Source: JBAYSY01 sp041675885
GTDB taxonomy: Bacteria > Pseudomonadota > Alphaproteobacteria > Rhodobacterales > Rhodobacteraceae
DNA: 64,000 bases
Assembly: GCA_041675885.1 (NCBI GenBank)
Contig: JBAYSY010000001.1
Span: 62,001-126,000 of the forward strand
Reading direction: 5' to 3'
The notes under the pieces are model-generated. The model had not been told where the DNA came from. It made no database searches and saw only the letters and a list, made by a program, of their open reading frames with translations. Shown piece after piece: positions 45,870-54,274 of the stretch. Positions within the stretch are counted from its first letter, which is position 1. Every line of letters starts with the position of its first letter. A program made the position numbers and the translations under genes.

Positions 45870-46625
45870 ATGTCTACCCCCTTTCCGGCCCGGCTGCGGC
45901 TTGGCGTGAACATCGACCACGTGGCCACCGTGCGCAATGCGCGCGGCGGGGCCTGGCCCGATCCGGTGCGGGCGGCCCGGCTGGCCGAGGCGGCGGGCGC
46001 CGACGGCATCACCGCTCATCTGCGCGAGGATCGCCGCCACATCATGGACGCCGACATCGAACGGCTGACCCGGGCGCTGACGACGCCGCTCAACTTCGAG
46101 ATGGCGGCGACGGCCGAGATGCAGGCCATCGCCCTGCACCATCGCCCGCACGCGGTCTGCATCGTGCCGGAAAAGCGCGAGGAACGCACCACCGAGGGCG
46201 GGCTCGACGTGGCCGGCGACGAAGCGCGGCTGGTGGATTTCATCGCCCCCCTGCGCGAGGCCGGTTGCCGGGTGTCGCTGTTCATCGGCCACGAGGCGGC
46301 GCAGATCGAGGCTTCGGCCCGGATCGGCGCGGCGGTGGTGGAACTGCACACCGGGCATTACTGCGACCTGCACAGCGGAAACCGCCTGGCCGAGGCCGAG
46401 GCCGAACTCGCGGCGCTGGCCGGGGGCGCGGCACTGGCGCACGGGCTCGGGCTTGAGGTCCACGCCGGGCACGGGCTTTCGTACGAGACCGTCGGCCCGG
46501 TGGCCGCCATGCCGGAGCTTGCCGAACTGAACATCGGGCATTTCCTGATTTCCGAGGCGATCTTCCGCGGCCTCGACCCGGCGATCCGCGAGATGCGCCG
46601 CCTGATGGACGCCGCAAGGGCATGA
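45870..46625 (+). CDS. pdxJ: Pyridoxine 5'-phosphate synthase
   Basis: A 251-residue TIM-barrel enzyme. LGVNIDHVATVRNARGG at the start is the PdxJ hallmark, and GADGITAHLREDRRHI carries catalytic residues. It condenses 3-amino-2-oxopropyl phosphate with deoxyxylulose phosphate to make vitamin B6. The ATG at 45870 has AGGAGGACG upstream. It overlaps acpS by 4 nt, the usual pairing. Confidence 0.97.
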   Translation: MSTPFPARLRLGVNIDHVATVRNARGGAWPDPVRAARLAEAAGADGITAHLREDRRHIMDADIERLTRALTTPLNFEMAATAEMQAIALHHRPHAVCIVPEKREERTTEGGLDVAGDEARLVDFIAPLREAGCRVSLFIGHEAAQIEASARIGAAVVELHTGHYCDLHSGNRLAEAEAELAALAGGAALAHGLGLEVHAGHGLSYETVGPVAAMPELAELNIGHFLISEAIFRGLDPAIREMRRLMDAARA

Positions 46626-47029
46626 TCCTGGGCATCGGTTCCGACCTGGCCAATATCGAGCGTATCGCCGCCACGCTCGACCGGTTCGGCGACCGTTTCC
46701 GCAACCGGGTCTTCACGCCCGAGGAACAGCGCAAGGCCGAACGGCGCCGCGATGTCGCGGGCACCTATGCCAAGCGCTGGGCCGCCAAGGAAGCCTGCTC
46801 CAAGGCGCTGGGCACCGGGCTGCGGATGGGAATCTCGTGGAAGGACATGGCCGTGTCGAACCTGCGTTCGGGCCAGCCGGTGATGCACCTGACCGGCTGG
46901 GCGGCGGAACGGCTGGCCGCGATGACGCCCGAGGGGCACGAGGCAATCGTGCATGTCACGCTGACCGACGACCACCCCTGGGCACAGGCCGTGGTACTGA
47001 TCGAGGCCCGCCCGCTGCCGGGACCGTAG
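46622..47029 (+). CDS. acpS: Holo-[acyl-carrier-protein] synthase
   Basis: A 135-residue phosphopantetheinyl transferase. Magnesium-binding Asp8 in GIGSDLANIERI and Glu57 in KRWAAKEACSKALGTG are the family residues. It transfers phosphopantetheine from CoA to ACP. It is coupled to pdxJ. lepB, rnc and era usually follow in this group, but here the order stops at a repeat-filled gap and the next genes lie on the other strand. Confidence 0.96.
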   Translation: MILGIGSDLANIERIAATLDRFGDRFRNRVFTPEEQRKAERRRDVAGTYAKRWAAKEACSKALGTGLRMGISWKDMAVSNLRSGQPVMHLTGWAAERLAAMTPEGHEAIVHVTLTDDHPWAQAVVLIEARPLPGP

Positions 47030-47100
47030 GCGGCGCAAAAGGCGCGGGCATATCGGCAAATCGAGGTGGCGGAATCGCCCACCCCACCTGATCCGACCCG

Positions 47101-47121
47101 CAGGGTGCGCCCACGCGCACC
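47101..47121. repeat. Short palindromic repeat R2, copy 2
   Basis: AGGGTGCGC-CCAC-GCGCACC, a perfect hairpin with the same stem as copy 1 at 22060-22081. It lies just ahead of the long R1 copy; in copy 1 the order of the two repeats is reversed. Confidence 0.7.
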
Positions 47122-47144
47122 ATCCCGGTTGATCCCCTGCCCTC

Positions 47145-47300
47145 TGTGGTCTGGCAGTTTATGGTGCCGAATACCCCGACGCCTGTGCATGCCGCAACGT
47201 AGCAGAAGCGGCCGCCGTCGTGCCGAAGGCACGCCTCCGGCGTGACGCGGGCGGTCGGCCGCTGCCCGGCGGCGCTGACGCGCCTTGGTTCCGGGCAAGG
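47145..47300. repeat. Dispersed intergenic repeat R1, second long copy
   Basis: Aligned with 21896-22023: GTGGTCTGGCAGTTTATG, CCGAATACCCC, a variable middle with an extra palindrome (GAAGGCACGCCTCCGGCG), then GGTCGGCCGCTGCCCGGCGG to TTCCGGGCAAGG. With R2 copy 2 it fills the 320-nt gap 47030-47349; no gene is supported there. Confidence 0.85.
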
Positions 47301-47349
47301 GAAAAAGCAGAGCGCTCCGGCACACCGCTTGCCGAAATACCCAATGACG

Positions 47350-48399
47350 CTACCCCGCCCCGGCCCGATACCCGCCGCAGGCGGCACAGCCCGCACGGGG
47401 GCCAAGCCTTACCACCCGGGTCTCGGCATGAAGCGCGTCGAAGATCAGCATCCGGCCGCGCAGCCCCTCGCCCGCGCCCGCCAGCAGCTTCACCGCCTCC
47501 ACCGCCATCATCGAGCCCATCACCCCCGGCAGCGGCGCCACGATCCCCGCTTCGGCGCAGCTCGGCACCAGCCCGGGCGCCGGGCGTTCGGGAAAGACGC
47601 ACTCGAAACACGGCCCGCCGCGCGCCGGGTCGTAAAGCGAAATCTGCCCCTCCCATTGCGTCATCGCGGCGGCGATCAGCGGCACCCCGGCGGCGGCACA
47701 GATCCGGTTCACCAGATAGCGGGTGTCGAAATTGTCCGACCCGTCAAGCACAAGGTCATGGTCCTCGATCAGATCGGCGGCGATTTCCGGCGTCAGCCGC
47801 CGGTGATACGGCCGCACCTCGACAAAGGGATTGAGCGCGCGCACAGCGGCTTCGGCCGACTGCACCTTGGGCAGGCCGATACGGGCATCGGTATGGATCA
47901 CCTGTCGCTGGAGGTTGGCGTTCTCCACCACATCATCGTCGATCACGCCGATGGTGCCCACCCCCGCCGCCGCCAGATAAAGCAGCACGGGCGAGCCGAG
48001 GCCCCCCGCCCCCACCACCAGCACCTTCGCCGCCTTCAGCCGCTTCTGCCCCGCGCCGCCGATCTCGCGCAGCACGATATGGCGGGCATAGCGGTCAAGC
48101 TCGGCCTCGCGGAACGTGCCCTGCCGGGGCGGGGCCGGGGCCGGGGCCGCGCGGGCGTGCAACCGGCCCAGCGCGGCGCGATAGCCCAGCACCACCGCCC
48201 CGCCAAGCCCGAGGGCAAGCCAGGGCTCCGCCCCGCCCCCGGTGGCAGCGCGCAGCGCATGGCCTTCGGGCAACAGCAGATGCGCCGCGACCACGGCAAG
48301 ATAAAGGATCGCAACCGGCACCAGCCGCCTGCGCGGAGGCACGCCCAGCCACCAGCCCAGCCCCCAAAGCGCCGCGGCAAACCCGAGAACCGCCGCCAT
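47350..48399 (-). CDS. MoeB/HesA-type adenylyltransferase with N-terminal membrane segments
   Basis: A 349-residue protein. Residues about 4-75 form two or three hydrophobic segments, unusual for an E1-like enzyme. The catalytic part has ATP loop GAGGLG at 130-135, VIDDDVVENANLQRQ, the Asp motif VLDGSDNFDTR, and catalytic Cys in PSCAEAG. A zinc site is formed by CFEC and CAAC pairs. This matches MoeB-type enzymes, which activate MoaD (or a similar sulfur carrier) by adenylation. It precedes no molybdopterin genes here; dut and coaBC lie upstream on the same strand. Confidence 0.87.
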   Translation of the reverse strand: MAAVLGFAAALWGLGWWLGVPPRRRLVPVAILYLAVVAAHLLLPEGHALRAATGGGAEPWLALGLGGAVVLGYRAALGRLHARAAPAPAPPRQGTFREAELDRYARHIVLREIGGAGQKRLKAAKVLVVGAGGLGSPVLLYLAAAGVGTIGVIDDDVVENANLQRQVIHTDARIGLPKVQSAEAAVRALNPFVEVRPYHRRLTPEIAADLIEDHDLVLDGSDNFDTRYLVNRICAAAGVPLIAAAMTQWEGQISLYDPARGGPCFECVFPERPAPGLVPSCAEAGIVAPLPGVMGSMMAVEAVKLLAGAGEGLRGRMLIFDALHAETRVVRLGPRAGCAACGGYRAGAG

Positions 48400-48401
48400 C
48401 T

Positions 48402-48869
48402 CTAGCCCCGCCCGGTCGAGCCGAACCCGCCCGCGCCGCGCACGGTCCCGGCCAGCGCCCCGGCCAGCGCGAAACGCGCCTGCACCACGGGTGCGACGAT
48501 CATCTGCGCCACCCGCTCGCCATGCACGACGGTGAACGGCTCGGCCCCGAGGTTGACCAGCAGTATCCCCAGAGGCCCGCGATAGTCGCTGTCGATGGTG
48601 CCCGGCGTGTTCGGCAGGCTGATCCCGTGTTTCAGCGCAAGGCCCGAACGCGGGCGGAGCTGGATCTCGAACCCTTCGGGGATCTCGACCCGCAGCCCCG
48701 AGGGCACGATGATCCGCGCCATCGGCGCGATCACGATCCCCCCGGCGCGGTCTTCGGGCCGCAGGTTGGCGCGGATATCAGCCCCGGCGGCACCTGCGGT
48801 GGCATATTCCGGCAGTGCGACATCCGGGTCGGCCCAATCCTCGCGCAACACCCGGATCACGGGGGTCAT
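48402..48869 (-). CDS. dut: dUTP diphosphatase
   Basis: A 155-residue trimeric dUTPase of normal size. Motifs are RSGLALKHGI, TIDSDYRGPLGILLVNLG (with the uracil-binding hairpin) and the Gly-rich C-terminal RGAGGFGSTGRG. It converts dUTP to dUMP and keeps uracil out of DNA. It overlaps coaBC by 4 nt; dut next to coaBC is a very common pairing. Confidence 0.97.
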   Translation of the reverse strand: MTPVIRVLREDWADPDVALPEYATAGAAGADIRANLRPEDRAGGIVIAPMARIIVPSGLRVEIPEGFEIQLRPRSGLALKHGISLPNTPGTIDSDYRGPLGILLVNLGAEPFTVVHGERVAQMIVAPVVQARFALAGALAGTVRGAGGFGSTGRG

Positions 48870-50074
48870 GGCGCCTTCTCCCCCAGCGCCGCGGCGATCC
48901 GCGCGGCCAGCCGCCCGGCCACCTCGGCCTTGCCCATGCGCGGCCAGCTTTCCTCGCCCGCTTCGGTGATCAGCGTCACCTCGTTCTCGGTCCCGCCCAT
49001 GATGCCGGTGGCCGGGCTCACGTCGTTTGCCACCAGCCAGTCGCAGCCCTTGCGGGCGCGCTTGGCGCGGGCATGGGCGATCACGTCGTCGGTCTCGGCG
49101 GCAAAGCCCACCACCAGCCGGGGCCGCAGCGGCCCGGGTTTCGAGACCGTGGCGAGGATGTCGGGGTTTTCCGCCAGCGCCAGCGTGGGCAGGCTGCCCG
49201 AACCGTCCTTCTTGACCTTGGAACCCGAGGCATTGGTCACCCGCCAGTCGGCCACCGCGGCGGCGCAGACCATCGCATCGGCGGGAAGCGCCGCCTCGAC
49301 CGCCGCCAGCATCTCGCGCGCGGTCTCGACCCGGACCACCCCGGCGCCTTCGGGCGGCGGGACCGAGGCCGGGCCGGTCACGAAGGTGACCCGCGCCCCC
49401 AGCGCCACCAGCGCCGCCGCCAGTGCCGCCCCCTGCGCGCCCGAGGAACGGTTGGCGATGTAACGCACCGGGTCGATCGGCTCATGGGTCGGGCCCGAGG
49501 TCAGCACCACATGCCTGCCCGCCAGCGGCCCCGGCGCGAAGGCGGCGCGAATCGCGGCAAGGATCGCCTCCGGCTCCGCCATCCGGCCGGGGCCGAACTC
49601 GCCGCAGGCCATCGCGCCCTCGTCGGGGCCGACCACCGCCACCCCGTCCGCCGCCAGCGTGGCCAGATTGCGCCGCGTGGCCGGATGCCGCCACATCCGC
49701 ACGTTCATCGCGGGCGCGACCAGCACCCGCTTGTCGGTCGCCATCAGCAGGGTCGAGGCAAGATCGTCCGCATGGCCCCCGGCCATCTTCGCCATCAGAT
49801 CGGCGGTCGCGGGCGCCACCACCACCAGATCGGCGGCGCGCGACAGCTGGATATGGCCCATCTCGGCCTCGGCGGTCAGGTCGAACAGATCGGTATGGAC
49901 CTTCTCCCCCGCCAGTGCCGAGATCGACAGCGGCGTGACGAACTCCGCCCCCGCGCGGGTCAGCACCGGCGCGACCGAGGCGCCCGCGTCGCCCAGCCGC
50001 CGGATCAGTTCCAGCACCTTGTAGGCCGCGATCCCGCCGCCGACGATCAGAAGGATACGTTTTCCCGTCAGCAT
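48866..50074 (-). CDS. coaBC: Bifunctional phosphopantothenoylcysteine decarboxylase/synthase
   Basis: A 402-residue fusion. The CoaC half (about 1-180) has GGGIAAYKVLELIRRL, PATADLMAKMAGGHADDL, PAMNVRMW and the active Cys in ACGEFGPGRMAEP. The CoaB half has SGPTHEPIDPVRYI and NDVSPATGIMGG. Together they make phosphopantetheine from phosphopantothenate and cysteine in CoA synthesis. The start at 50074 begins at MLTGKRILLIVGGG. Confidence 0.96.
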   Translation of the reverse strand: MLTGKRILLIVGGGIAAYKVLELIRRLGDAGASVAPVLTRAGAEFVTPLSISALAGEKVHTDLFDLTAEAEMGHIQLSRAADLVVVAPATADLMAKMAGGHADDLASTLLMATDKRVLVAPAMNVRMWRHPATRRNLATLAADGVAVVGPDEGAMACGEFGPGRMAEPEAILAAIRAAFAPGPLAGRHVVLTSGPTHEPIDPVRYIANRSSGAQGAALAAALVALGARVTFVTGPASVPPPEGAGVVRVETAREMLAAVEAALPADAMVCAAAVADWRVTNASGSKVKKDGSGSLPTLALAENPDILATVSKPGPLRPRLVVGFAAETDDVIAHARAKRARKGCDWLVANDVSPATGIMGGTENEVTLITEAGEESWPRMGKAEVAGRLAARIAAALGEKAP

Positions 50075-50106
50075 CGCGCCCCCTGCCTCACTCCCCGCCT
50101 CCTGCA

Positions 50107-50147
50107 TTTCATCTTGCCACAAATACTCCGGGAGGCCGGCCCCCCGG
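50107..50147. repeat. Intergenic repeat R3, copy 3
   Basis: TTTCATCTTGCC, two bases, AAATACTCCGGGAGG followed by GGCCGGCCCCCCGG. It lies between coaBC and the ChaN-like gene, in the same orientation as copies 1 and 4. Confidence 0.7.
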
Positions 50148-50201
50148 ACCGCGGCCGGGGCCTGCGGGACAGGCGCAGCCTAGGCCGCGCCCCGGCCAAG
50201 C

Positions 50202-51053
50202 TCAACCCTGCTGGCGGAGGGCGGCGCAGGGGTCGGGGCGGGGCTGCGGCTCGGTCACGATCCACAGGTCGTAAGGCGCGGCGGGGCCGGGGTCGGCTTC
50301 CAGCTGCCCGATGCTGAGCACCGAAAGCTCCGGCGCGGCCAGCGCCAGCGCCGCCGGAATACCCTCGTCGCGCCGCGCGTGGCCGGTGCCGGTGATGACC
50401 ACGACCGGCCCGCCGGTCGCGGCCGTGGCCGCGACCACGGCACGGGCAAGCGCGGCGTCGCGCAGCCGCTGGGCCTCGACCAGGCCGGTCAGCATCGATT
50501 CGGGCAGCGCGTCGCAATGGGCGGTCATCTGCGCCGCCTCGCGCGCGGCCTGATCTTCGGGGGTCAGCGGATCGGCAAGCCCGAACCGGGCCGCCGCGCC
50601 GAAAGCCGCATCGTAAGCCGCATCGAATACCGCCGCCGCACCGTCCTGCATCGCCCGGCGCACCTCTTCGCGCGGCAGCGCGCCACCGTGGACCTCGGCC
50701 GAAGGCGCCGCGGTGAAGATCGGGTGGTACATGGCGAAGTCGGGCCAGCCCGAGGCGTCCCATTCCAGCGCCGCGCCCAGCGCCCCGGCATCGCCGCGCG
50801 TCCCGGGCGTGACCCGGGCGGCCTGATCCGGCCGCAGCATCTCGAACACCAGCGCGGCGGGGGCGATCGCCGCGACCGCCGCGGCCTGATTGCGGTGGTG
50901 GACGGGGTGGTCGTGAACCTCGCCGAGAATCACCACATCGGCGGGGGGCAGGCTTGTCAAAGCCTCCGGCCCGATCTCATGTGCCGCCACCGGCCCCGCC
51001 AACACCAACGCCAACCCCAACCCCGTCCCGACCGTCACCCGCGCCATCGTCAT
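50202..51053 (-). CDS. ChaN-family protein
   Basis: A 283-residue exported protein. The signal is about 1-24 (LALVLAGPVAAHEIG). The domain starts with VVILGEVHDHPVHHRNQAA, the ChaN/Tiki-superfamily motif with haem- or metal-binding residues, and ends around VVVITGTGHARRDEGIPAAL. No lipobox Cys is evident at the cleavage region. Relatives bind haem or may act as metal-dependent proteases; the role here is unknown. Monocistronic by position. Confidence 0.85.
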   Translation of the reverse strand: MTMARVTVGTGLGLALVLAGPVAAHEIGPEALTSLPPADVVILGEVHDHPVHHRNQAAAVAAIAPAALVFEMLRPDQAARVTPGTRGDAGALGAALEWDASGWPDFAMYHPIFTAAPSAEVHGGALPREEVRRAMQDGAAAVFDAAYDAAFGAAARFGLADPLTPEDQAAREAAQMTAHCDALPESMLTGLVEAQRLRDAALARAVVAATAATGGPVVVITGTGHARRDEGIPAALALAAPELSVLSIGQLEADPGPAAPYDLWIVTEPQPRPDPCAALRQQG

Positions 51054-51101
51054 CCCCCTGGTTCAAGACACCCTTCTGCCACGGCGACCGCGTTTACACC
51101 A

Positions 51102-51129
51102 GAGCGTGCCGCATGAACACGGCACGCTC
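51102..51129 (-). terminator. Probable terminator of rpoH
   Basis: GAGCGTGCCG (51102-51111) pairs perfectly with CGGCACGCTC (51120-51129) over an 8-nt loop, 64 nt after the rpoH stop. No long T-run is present. Confidence 0.5.
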
Positions 51130-51192
51130 CGGCCCGTCATCAACGGAGGTTCGAGAAGCAGAAAACCGGCCCCCGCTTTTCCGCGACATGCC

Positions 51193-52071
51193 CTATACGA
51201 GAAAGTGATGCACCTCGCGCGACTGGTCCTCGACCGACTTGCGCATCTTGACGAAGGCGGCGGCCTCCAGCTGCCGGACCCGCTCCTTCGACAGGCCCAG
51301 CTCCTGCCCGAGGCTTTCCAGCGTCCGCGGTTCCTCGCGCAGTTTCCGTTCGGTGACGATGAAACGTTCCCGCTCGTTCAAAGCCTGAAGCGCGACGATC
51401 AGCCAGTCGCGCAGCCGGGCGGAGTCGTGGCGGCCCTCGACGATCTCGGCGGCCTGCTCGGCCTCGTCCTCCAGCGCGTCGATCCATTCGCGCCCGTCCT
51501 CGTCCGCCGCCTGCGTGGCGTTGAGCGAGAAATCCGACCCGGCCAGCCGCCCCTCCATCATTTCCACGTCATGCAGCGGCACGCCCACCTCGCGGGCGAC
51601 CATCTCGCGCAGCTGGTGGCCGTCCAGCACCTCGCCACGCTTCCGCGCCTCGCGTTCCAGCCGGGCCTGAACCCGGCGCAGGTTGAAGAACAGCGACTTC
51701 TGGCTGGAGGTCGAGCCGGTGCGCACCATCGACCAGTTGCGCATGACGTAATCCTGTATGCCCGCCTTGATCCACCACATCGCATAGGTGGAAAACCGCA
51801 CCCCACGGTCGGGGTCGAACTTGTCGGCGGCCTTCATCAGGCCCAGCCCGGCCTCCTGTATCAGGTCGTTCATCGGGGCGCCGTAGCGGCGGAACCGTGC
51901 CGCCATCGAGATCGCCAGCCGCATATATGCGGTGATCAGCCGGTGCAACGCGGCCTCGTCGCGCTGGTCGCGCCATGCAAGGGCCAGACGCCGCTCGGTC
52001 TCGGCATCCAGAAGTTCGGCCTTCATCGCTTGGCGGGAAAGCCCGTGATCGGTATATCCGTCGAGCGCCAT
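51193..52071 (-). CDS. rpoH: Heat-shock-type sigma factor, probably RpoHII
   Basis: A 292-residue sigma-32-family factor. Region 2 has ITAYMRLAISMAARFRRYG, DLIQEAGLGLMKAADKFDP and GVRFSTYAMWWIKAGIQDYV; the RpoH box is around TGSTSSQKSLFFNLRR; region 4 is LGQELGLSKERVRQLEAAAF. The short N-terminus (GYTDHGLSRQAMKAELL) fits RpoHII of Rhodobacterales, which is used in singlet-oxygen and oxidative stress rather than classic heat shock. A second rpoH is expected elsewhere. It is divergent from cobU, with 64 bp between the start codons. Confidence 0.9.
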   Translation of the reverse strand: MALDGYTDHGLSRQAMKAELLDAETERRLALAWRDQRDEAALHRLITAYMRLAISMAARFRRYGAPMNDLIQEAGLGLMKAADKFDPDRGVRFSTYAMWWIKAGIQDYVMRNWSMVRTGSTSSQKSLFFNLRRVQARLEREARKRGEVLDGHQLREMVAREVGVPLHDVEMMEGRLAGSDFSLNATQAADEDGREWIDALEDEAEQAAEIVEGRHDSARLRDWLIVALQALNERERFIVTERKLREEPRTLESLGQELGLSKERVRQLEAAAFVKMRKSVEDQSREVHHFLV

Positions 52072-52135
52072 GGCAACCCCTTTCGCGGGCCGCCTTCCCC
52101 GGCCCTTTCATGGCAGTCTAATACGAGGTCGGTTA

Positions 52136-52684
52136 ATGGGTGGATCACAACTCGGGCATAATCTGCCACCCCTCACACTTGTGATCGGCGGGGCGCGGTC
52201 GGGAAAATCCCGTTTCGCCGAAGGGCTGCTGCCCCCCGGGCGTCGCAGCTACATCGCCACCGCCGAGGCGTGGGACGAGGAGATGAAGGCCCGGATCGCC
52301 CGGCATCGTGCAGATCGGGGCGCCGACCGCGGCGGCGGCTGGGAGACGATCGAGGCCCCGCTCGACCTCGCGGGCGCGCTGGCGTCGCTGCGCGAAGGCG
52401 CGGCGCTCATTGATTGCGCGACGCTGTGGCTGTCGAACCACCTGCTCGCGGGCAGCGACCCGGCGGCGGAGACCCGGCGGCTGCTGGCGGCGCTCGATGC
52501 CTGCGCGGTGCCGGTGGTCGTCGTCTCGAACGAGGTCGGCTGGTCCATCGTGCCCGACAACGCGCTGGCGCGGGCGTTCCGCGACGCGCAGGGGCGGCTC
52601 AACCAGCGGCTGGCCGAGCGGGCCGACCGGGTGGTCGCGGTCATGGCCGGGCTGCCGCTGGTATTGAAGGAGGCGGCGAAATGA
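52136..52684 (+). CDS. cobU: Adenosylcobinamide kinase/guanylyltransferase
   Basis: A 182-residue bifunctional enzyme. The P-loop GGARSGKSRFAE is at about 18-29; SYIATAEAWDEEMKARIARHRADR carries the guanylylated His; VVSNEVGWSIVPDNALARAFRD is another family block. It phosphorylates and then attaches GMP to adenosylcobinamide in B12 synthesis. The ATG at 52136 was chosen; an upstream start would read through the rpoH promoter region. It overlaps the phosphatase gene by 4 nt. Confidence 0.94.
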   Translation: MGGSQLGHNLPPLTLVIGGARSGKSRFAEGLLPPGRRSYIATAEAWDEEMKARIARHRADRGADRGGGWETIEAPLDLAGALASLREGAALIDCATLWLSNHLLAGSDPAAETRRLLAALDACAVPVVVVSNEVGWSIVPDNALARAFRDAQGRLNQRLAERADRVVAVMAGLPLVLKEAAK

Positions 52685-53259
52685 CCCGGTTCTGGTGGGT
52701 GCGCCACGGGCCGACGCATCAGCGCGCCTTCACCGGCTGGCGCGACGTGCCCGCCGACCTTTCCGACCGTGCGCGGATCGCCCGGCTCGATGCGCATCTG
52801 CCGCAGGGCGCGGTTCTGGTGTCCTCGGACCTGATCCGCGCCCGCGCCACGGCGGACGTGCTGACGCAGGGGCGCGAACGCCTGCCCGACCTGCCCGGCC
52901 TGCGCGAGTTCGACTTCGGCCGCTGGGACGGGATGATGTTCGACGCGGTGGCGGCCGATTACCCCGATCTCAGCCGCGCCTATTGGGAGGCCCCCGGCGA
53001 TATCGCCCCCCCCGGCGGCGAAAGCTGGAACGTGGCGGCGGCGCGGGTCGGCCGCGCGGTCGCGGCGCTGATCGCCGCCCATCCGGGCCGCGACATCGTG
53101 GCGGTGGCGCATCTGGGCGTGATCCTGACCCAGGTGCAGGCCGCGCTCGGCGTGCCCCCGGCCGAGGCGATCGGCCAGCCGATCGGCCCGTTGTCGGTGA
53201 CCCGGATCGAGATCGACGGCCCCGCCCGCAGGCTGACCGCGGTGGACCACACCCCATAG
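52681..53259 (+). CDS. Histidine phosphatase, possible alpha-ribazole phosphatase
   Basis: A 192-residue histidine-phosphatase-superfamily protein. The phosphohistidine motif WWVRHGPTH is at the start, followed by FTGWRDVPADLS, and the second His is in VAVAHLGVI. Overlap with cobU suggests it acts as CobC (alpha-ribazole-5'-phosphate phosphatase) in B12 nucleotide-loop assembly, but such phosphatases are promiscuous and the assignment rests on context. Confidence 0.88.
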   Translation: MTRFWWVRHGPTHQRAFTGWRDVPADLSDRARIARLDAHLPQGAVLVSSDLIRARATADVLTQGRERLPDLPGLREFDFGRWDGMMFDAVAADYPDLSRAYWEAPGDIAPPGGESWNVAAARVGRAVAALIAAHPGRDIVAVAHLGVILTQVQAALGVPPAEAIGQPIGPLSVTRIEIDGPARRLTAVDHTP

Positions 53260-53352
53260 GCGGGGATGGATGCGGGGGGAAAATCCGGCGTGGAAACCTG
53301 CGAAAACCCGCTTGCCCCCGCCACGCACATCCGCTAATCACCCGCCCAGCGA

Positions 53353-53427
53353 GCGGGCGTAGCTCAGGGGTAGAGCATTACCTTGCCAAGGTAAGGGTCG
53401 TGAGTTCGAATCTCATCGCCCGCTCCA
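53353..53427 (+). tRNA. tRNA-Gly (anticodon GCC)
   Basis: A full cloverleaf: acceptor GCGGGCG/CGCCCGC, D arm with GGGGTAGAGC, anticodon stem ATTACC/GGTAAG-like around loop TTGCCAA, T arm with TTCGAAT, and an encoded CCA at 53425-53427. It reads glycine codons GGC and GGT. It lies alone between the phosphatase and SDR genes. Confidence 0.97.
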
Positions 53428-53527
53428 GAATCTTCCCATGATCCGACCGGCGGACACCGCCGATCCGGGGTGAACTCCGCCGGGATTCCGGCTATGGGCA
53501 GGACAGGCACAGCAACAGGAGACCGGG

Positions 53528-54232
53528 ATGGCGGAAGAAAAGGTCGCGCTGATCACCGCGGGCGGGTCGGGCATGGGGGCGGAAACCGCCCGGCTGCTTG
53601 CGGCGCAGGGCTATCGGGTCGGGGTGCTGTCGTCCTCGGGCAAGGGCGAGGCGCTGGCGGCGGAACTGGGCGGCGTCGGCATCACCGGCTCGAACCAGTC
53701 GGTCGCGGACCTTCAGAGGCTGGTCGATGCGGCAATGGAGCGCTGGGGCCGGATCGACGCGCTGGTGAACTCGGCCGGGCACGGGCCGCGCGCGCCGGTG
53801 CTGGAACTGACCGACGAGGACTGGCACCGCGGCATGGAGGTCTATCTGCTGAACGTGATCCGCCCGGTCCGCCTCGTCACCCCGGTGATGGAGGCGCAGG
53901 GCGGCGGCGCGATCGTCAATATCTCCACCGCCTGGGCCTTCGAGCCCGCGGCGATGTTCCCGACCTCGGCGGTGTTCCGCGCCGGGCTCGCCAGCTTCAC
54001 CAAACTGTTCGCCGATGCCCACGCGGCAAAAAACATCCGCATGAACAACGTGCTGCCGGGCTGGATCGACAGCCTGCCCGCGACCGAGGAGCGCCGCGAC
54101 TCGGTGCCGATGGGCCGCTACGGCACCTCGGCTGAGATCGCGGCGACGGTCGCCTTCCTGCTCTCCGAGGGGGCGGGCTACATCACCGGCCAGAACCTGC
54201 GGGTGGACGGCGGGCTGATGCGTTCGGTGTGA
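53528..54232 (+). CDS. SDR-fold protein lacking the usual Tyr-x3-Lys
   Basis: A 234-residue short-chain dehydrogenase/reductase fold. The cofactor loop is ITAGGSGMGAETARLL, NSAGHG corresponds to the NNAG motif, and DGGLM is near the C-terminus, as in classical SDRs. However, where YxxxK is expected, after NISTAWAFEPAA, it reads MFPTSAVFRAGLASFTKL, so both catalytic Tyr and Lys appear replaced. It may bind a nucleotide without normal redox chemistry, or use other residues. The start has ACAGGAGACCGGG upstream. Confidence 0.87.
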   Translation: MAEEKVALITAGGSGMGAETARLLAAQGYRVGVLSSSGKGEALAAELGGVGITGSNQSVADLQRLVDAAMERWGRIDALVNSAGHGPRAPVLELTDEDWHRGMEVYLLNVIRPVRLVTPVMEAQGGGAIVNISTAWAFEPAAMFPTSAVFRAGLASFTKLFADAHAAKNIRMNNVLPGWIDSLPATEERRDSVPMGRYGTSAEIAATVAFLLSEGAGYITGQNLRVDGGLMRSV

Positions 54233-54266
54233 GAGACCGTTCGAGCCTTCTACTCGAACGATCTCT
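54231..54266. terminator. Hairpin between convergent SDR and GNAT genes
   Basis: GAGAGACCGTTCGA pairs with TCGAACGATCTCT with one mismatch over a 9-nt loop. A second partner, GCGGTCTCAC, follows directly. It may serve as a two-way terminator. Confidence 0.55.
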
Positions 54267-54274
54267 GAGCGGTC

